DNA of 26,296 bases from Alloprevotella sp. (GTDB taxonomy: Bacteria; Bacteroidota; Bacteroidia; Bacteroidales; Bacteroidaceae), in NCBI GenBank assembly GCA_017477205.1, contig JAFUXE010000015.1, positions 1-26,296 on the forward strand, given 5' to 3'. Under the pieces are notes generated by a model. The model was given only the letters and a program-made list of their open reading frames with translations, did not search any database and was not told the origin of the DNA. Shown here one piece after another: positions 25,088 to 26,296 of the stretch (the first letter of the stretch is position 1; each line of letters starts with the position of its first letter). The translations under genes were made by a program, and so were the position numbers.

Positions 25088-25178
25088 ACCCTATGTTCAT
25101 CCCGCCACGAACCCTATGTCCGTCTGGCCACGACCCCTATGTTCATCGGCCAATGAGCCCTATGTTCATAAAAAGCCT
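25087..25178. repeat. Tandem array of four 23-bp units
   Basis: Units start at 25087, 25110, 25133 and 25156, each 23 bp, with core CCCTATGTTCAT (CCCTATGTCCGT in unit 2) and a variable remainder containing GCCACGA or GGCCAATG. The last unit is partial, its recognisable core ending at 25169. The sequence is unrelated to the 2114-2251 array but the period is the same. Confidence 0.85.
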
Positions 25179-25195
25179 TAGCCTCGCTTTATTGT

Positions 25196-25312
25196 AGCCC
25201 TATCCAAGCCCTATCCAAGCCTTATCCAAGCCTTATCCAAGCCCCACCCAGCCCTCCGAAGCACCTTGATACTTGGGTAATACTTGGGTAATACTTGGGT
25301 AAGGCTTGGGTA
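25196..25312. repeat. Two 11-bp arrays in opposite orientation
   Basis: Array A is five units of AGCC(C/T)TATCCA-type at 25196-25250. Array B is four units at 25269-25312: ATACTTGGGTA three times, then AGGCTTGGGTA. The reverse complement of AGCCTATCCA-type units nearly equals the B units, and in RNA the one difference is a G-U pair, so the region could fold into a long repetitive hairpin. Eleven bases is close to one helical turn. Confidence 0.85.
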
Positions 25313-25574
25313 GAGCCTTATTGATGCCCTTTTGGCGCTTCTCTGACCGAAGGACTGTTTGGCCGGGGGAGCTCCGAGGAAGGGGCAAGGAAACATTCCC
25401 CCAATATTCGTTGAGACTACGACAAACTGCCCTCCGGCCTTACGCGCAGGCGGGGAAATGAAGAGTAAAAAAGGAATACCGTCTCCGCCTCATCGACCGC
25501 CAGACATAAAACTCCTCGGCAATACCGCTCATAAATAGCGGCTGAACCTGAGACAGAAAAAACTGTTTGTATTT
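25313..25574. other. Gap without a gene
   Basis: No coding frame is convincing. The stretch holds one arm of an imperfect inverted repeat (25374-25390) matching the 5' end of the structured RNA, and a short hairpin CCGCT-N7-AGCGG near 25525-25545. Otherwise I see nothing in it. Confidence 0.5.
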
Positions 25575-25605
25575 TTTGCTGGTTTGAACTTAAGTCCTAT
25601 CTTTG
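25575..25605 (+). promoter_or_regulatory. Consensus promoter of the structured RNA
   Basis: TTTG (25575-25578), exactly 19 bases, TATCTTTG (25598-25605): a perfect Bacteroidetes TTTG-N19-TAnnTTTG promoter, the best in the window. Confidence 0.8.
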
Positions 25606-25611
25606 CACCGA

Positions 25612-25975
25612 CCTTGCCAGCTCCTCGGTGGGTAAGTGGGGTCGTGACATGACGGAAGGAGGAGCTCCCATATCGTAAGAGAAAGGGTCTGCAACTCCGA
25701 GAAAAGACGTTTTCGAACGCTATCTTCTACCATTCAACTTCGCACCTTGAATTGGGCTATTGCCCCCTGACACCTGCTGTCAGGAAACATCTTTCAGAAG
25801 ATACGGCAACGAGACGTCCGTGCTGGGTGTATTATATCCACAGGTATGCAGTGTGCATGCTGTGATGATATAGTGCAACGGCGTGGGCTGGCAGCGTTGC
25901 TTATCCTAAAGATGAGGCAATGCGAAGGCCTGAATGGTGGGATAAGCGCGAAAATTAGCTTCCCACGTCTTTTTT
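25612..25975 (+). ncRNA. Candidate structured RNA of unknown class, about 365 nt
   Basis: Between a consensus promoter and an intrinsic terminator there is no plausible coding frame but a dense run of hairpins. CACCGA/TCGGTG near the 5' end (25606-25629) and AGCTCCTC (25619-25626) with a later GAGGAGCT are competing pairings. GAGAAAA-GACG-TTTTC follows near 25698-25715. Then GGGC-TATT-GCCC (25754-25765), directly abutting CCTGACA-CCTGC-TGTCAGG (25766-25784), then ATCTT-TCAG-AAGAT (25789-25802). A long hairpin follows at 25834-25871 (ATATC, CACAG, ATGCA with matching arms and small bulges). GCTTATCC (25899-25906) can pair with GGATAAGC (25940-25947). It lacks the conserved motifs of RNase P RNA and tmRNA, and I do not recognise it. 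The 5' end is estimated. Confidence 0.6.
25937..25975 (+). terminator. Intrinsic terminator of the structured RNA
   Basis: GTGGG-AT-AAGC (25937-25947) pairs with GCTT-CCCAC (25958-25966), nine pairs with a two-base bulge, then GTC and six Ts (25970-25975). Confidence 0.75.
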
Positions 25976-26187
25976 ATTTCCTTCAATCACACTCAAACCC
26001 GTTGCCAGAACGGCGCGGAAATGCAGGGAAGCCATCTGCTTGATGCGGTAGAGGTGTTTCCCCTTGGATGTATTACCGCAAACATACCAGGAGAAACCAC
26101 TAACGCCGTATTATGACGACAATACTTTTATTTATTAATATAAAAACAACAAAAATGGGCTTATTGGTCATTTTGAGTGGTGAAATC
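25976..26187. other. Gap without a convincing gene
   Basis: AT-rich towards its right side. A minus-strand open stretch around 25970-26090 reads without stops in one frame but has no start or known motif. No RNA or repeat is evident. Confidence 0.4.
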
Positions 26188-26217
26188 TTTGGAAACGCCG
26201 ATAAATACTTACCTTTG
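26188..26217 (+). promoter_or_regulatory. Promoter pointing out of the window
   Basis: TTTG (26188-26191), 18 bases, TACCTTTG (26210-26217) fits the Bacteroidetes promoter with spacing one base short. Downstream, ATG 26235 opens a 17-codon frame ending TAA at 26288, possibly a leader peptide, and a small AAAAA/TTTTT hairpin at 26242-26255. The gene it serves would lie past the right edge. Confidence 0.5.
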
Positions 26218-26296
26218 CTGCATTTATTATTAATATGATGCAAAAAATGCTTTTTCTGCGGGTCAAATTCCACGATAAAGTTTGGTAAGCGTGATG

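Noticed and set aside
25087..25178. CRISPR array at the right end
   Set aside because: Conserved cores of 12 bases recur every 23 bases with only about 11 bases between, too short for spacers, and no cas genes are near.
25612..25975. RNase P RNA or tmRNA
   Set aside because: I looked for the conserved GAGGAAAGTCC and ACAGAA elements of RNase P RNA and the tRNA-like 3' end of tmRNA and found neither.
25846..26043. A 65-codon plus-strand frame near the right end
   Set aside because: It runs through the structured RNA's terminator, has no promoter of its own at the right distance and no recognisable features.

Overview
The window looks like a chromosomal segment of a GC-rich member of the Bacteroidales, most likely Prevotellaceae. 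Four things point there: repeated promoters of the Bacteroidetes type (TTTG, about 20 bases, TAnnTTTG); no obvious Shine-Dalgarno sites; a secreted protein with a type IX-like C-terminal tail; and familiar families such as DUF4105, a long SecA with a SEC-C tail, and TopA with C-terminal repeats. The genus is an inference.

Layout. (1) Positions 1-1807 are visibly AT-richer and hold the remains of a restriction/defence island on the minus strand: an XRE regulator, a Sau3AI/MutH-type endonuclease cut off after its catalytic motif, a small plus-strand gene placed where the rest of the endonuclease should be, and an McrB-type ATPase that runs off the left edge. (2) Positions 1808-2363 have no convincing gene but carry a six-unit 23-bp tandem array. 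(3) Positions 2364-4292 encode one protein joining an S51 peptidase (PepE/cyanophycinase-like) to an ATP-grasp ligase. (4) Positions 4520-9268 form a compact minus-strand operon topA-aroK-speA. (5) Positions 9317-13746 run sufC-sufD-sufS-ybjQ-rnhB on the minus strand; sufB is not there. (6) Positions 13880-17566 encode a 1228-residue secreted multidomain protein, next to a candidate small RNA (17759-17854). (7) Positions 17954-23947 carry manC and the pair DUF4105-secA. (8) From 24134 there is a plus-strand marC-type gene and an orphan antitoxin whose toxin is cut to 16 codons exactly where a second 23-bp array begins. That array is followed by two 11-bp arrays in opposite orientation. (9) Positions 25575-25975 look like a roughly 365-nt structured RNA gene of a kind I do not recognise, with its own consensus promoter and intrinsic terminator. 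Another promoter near 26188-26217 points out of the window.

Most of the middle is housekeeping: Fe-S assembly, topoisomerase, shikimate kinase, polyamine synthesis, protein export and GDP-mannose synthesis. The unusual material sits at the two ends and in the gaps. The best candidates for something undescribed are the structured RNA at 25612-25975, the peptidase/ligase fusion, and the two unrelated arrays that share a 23-bp period.
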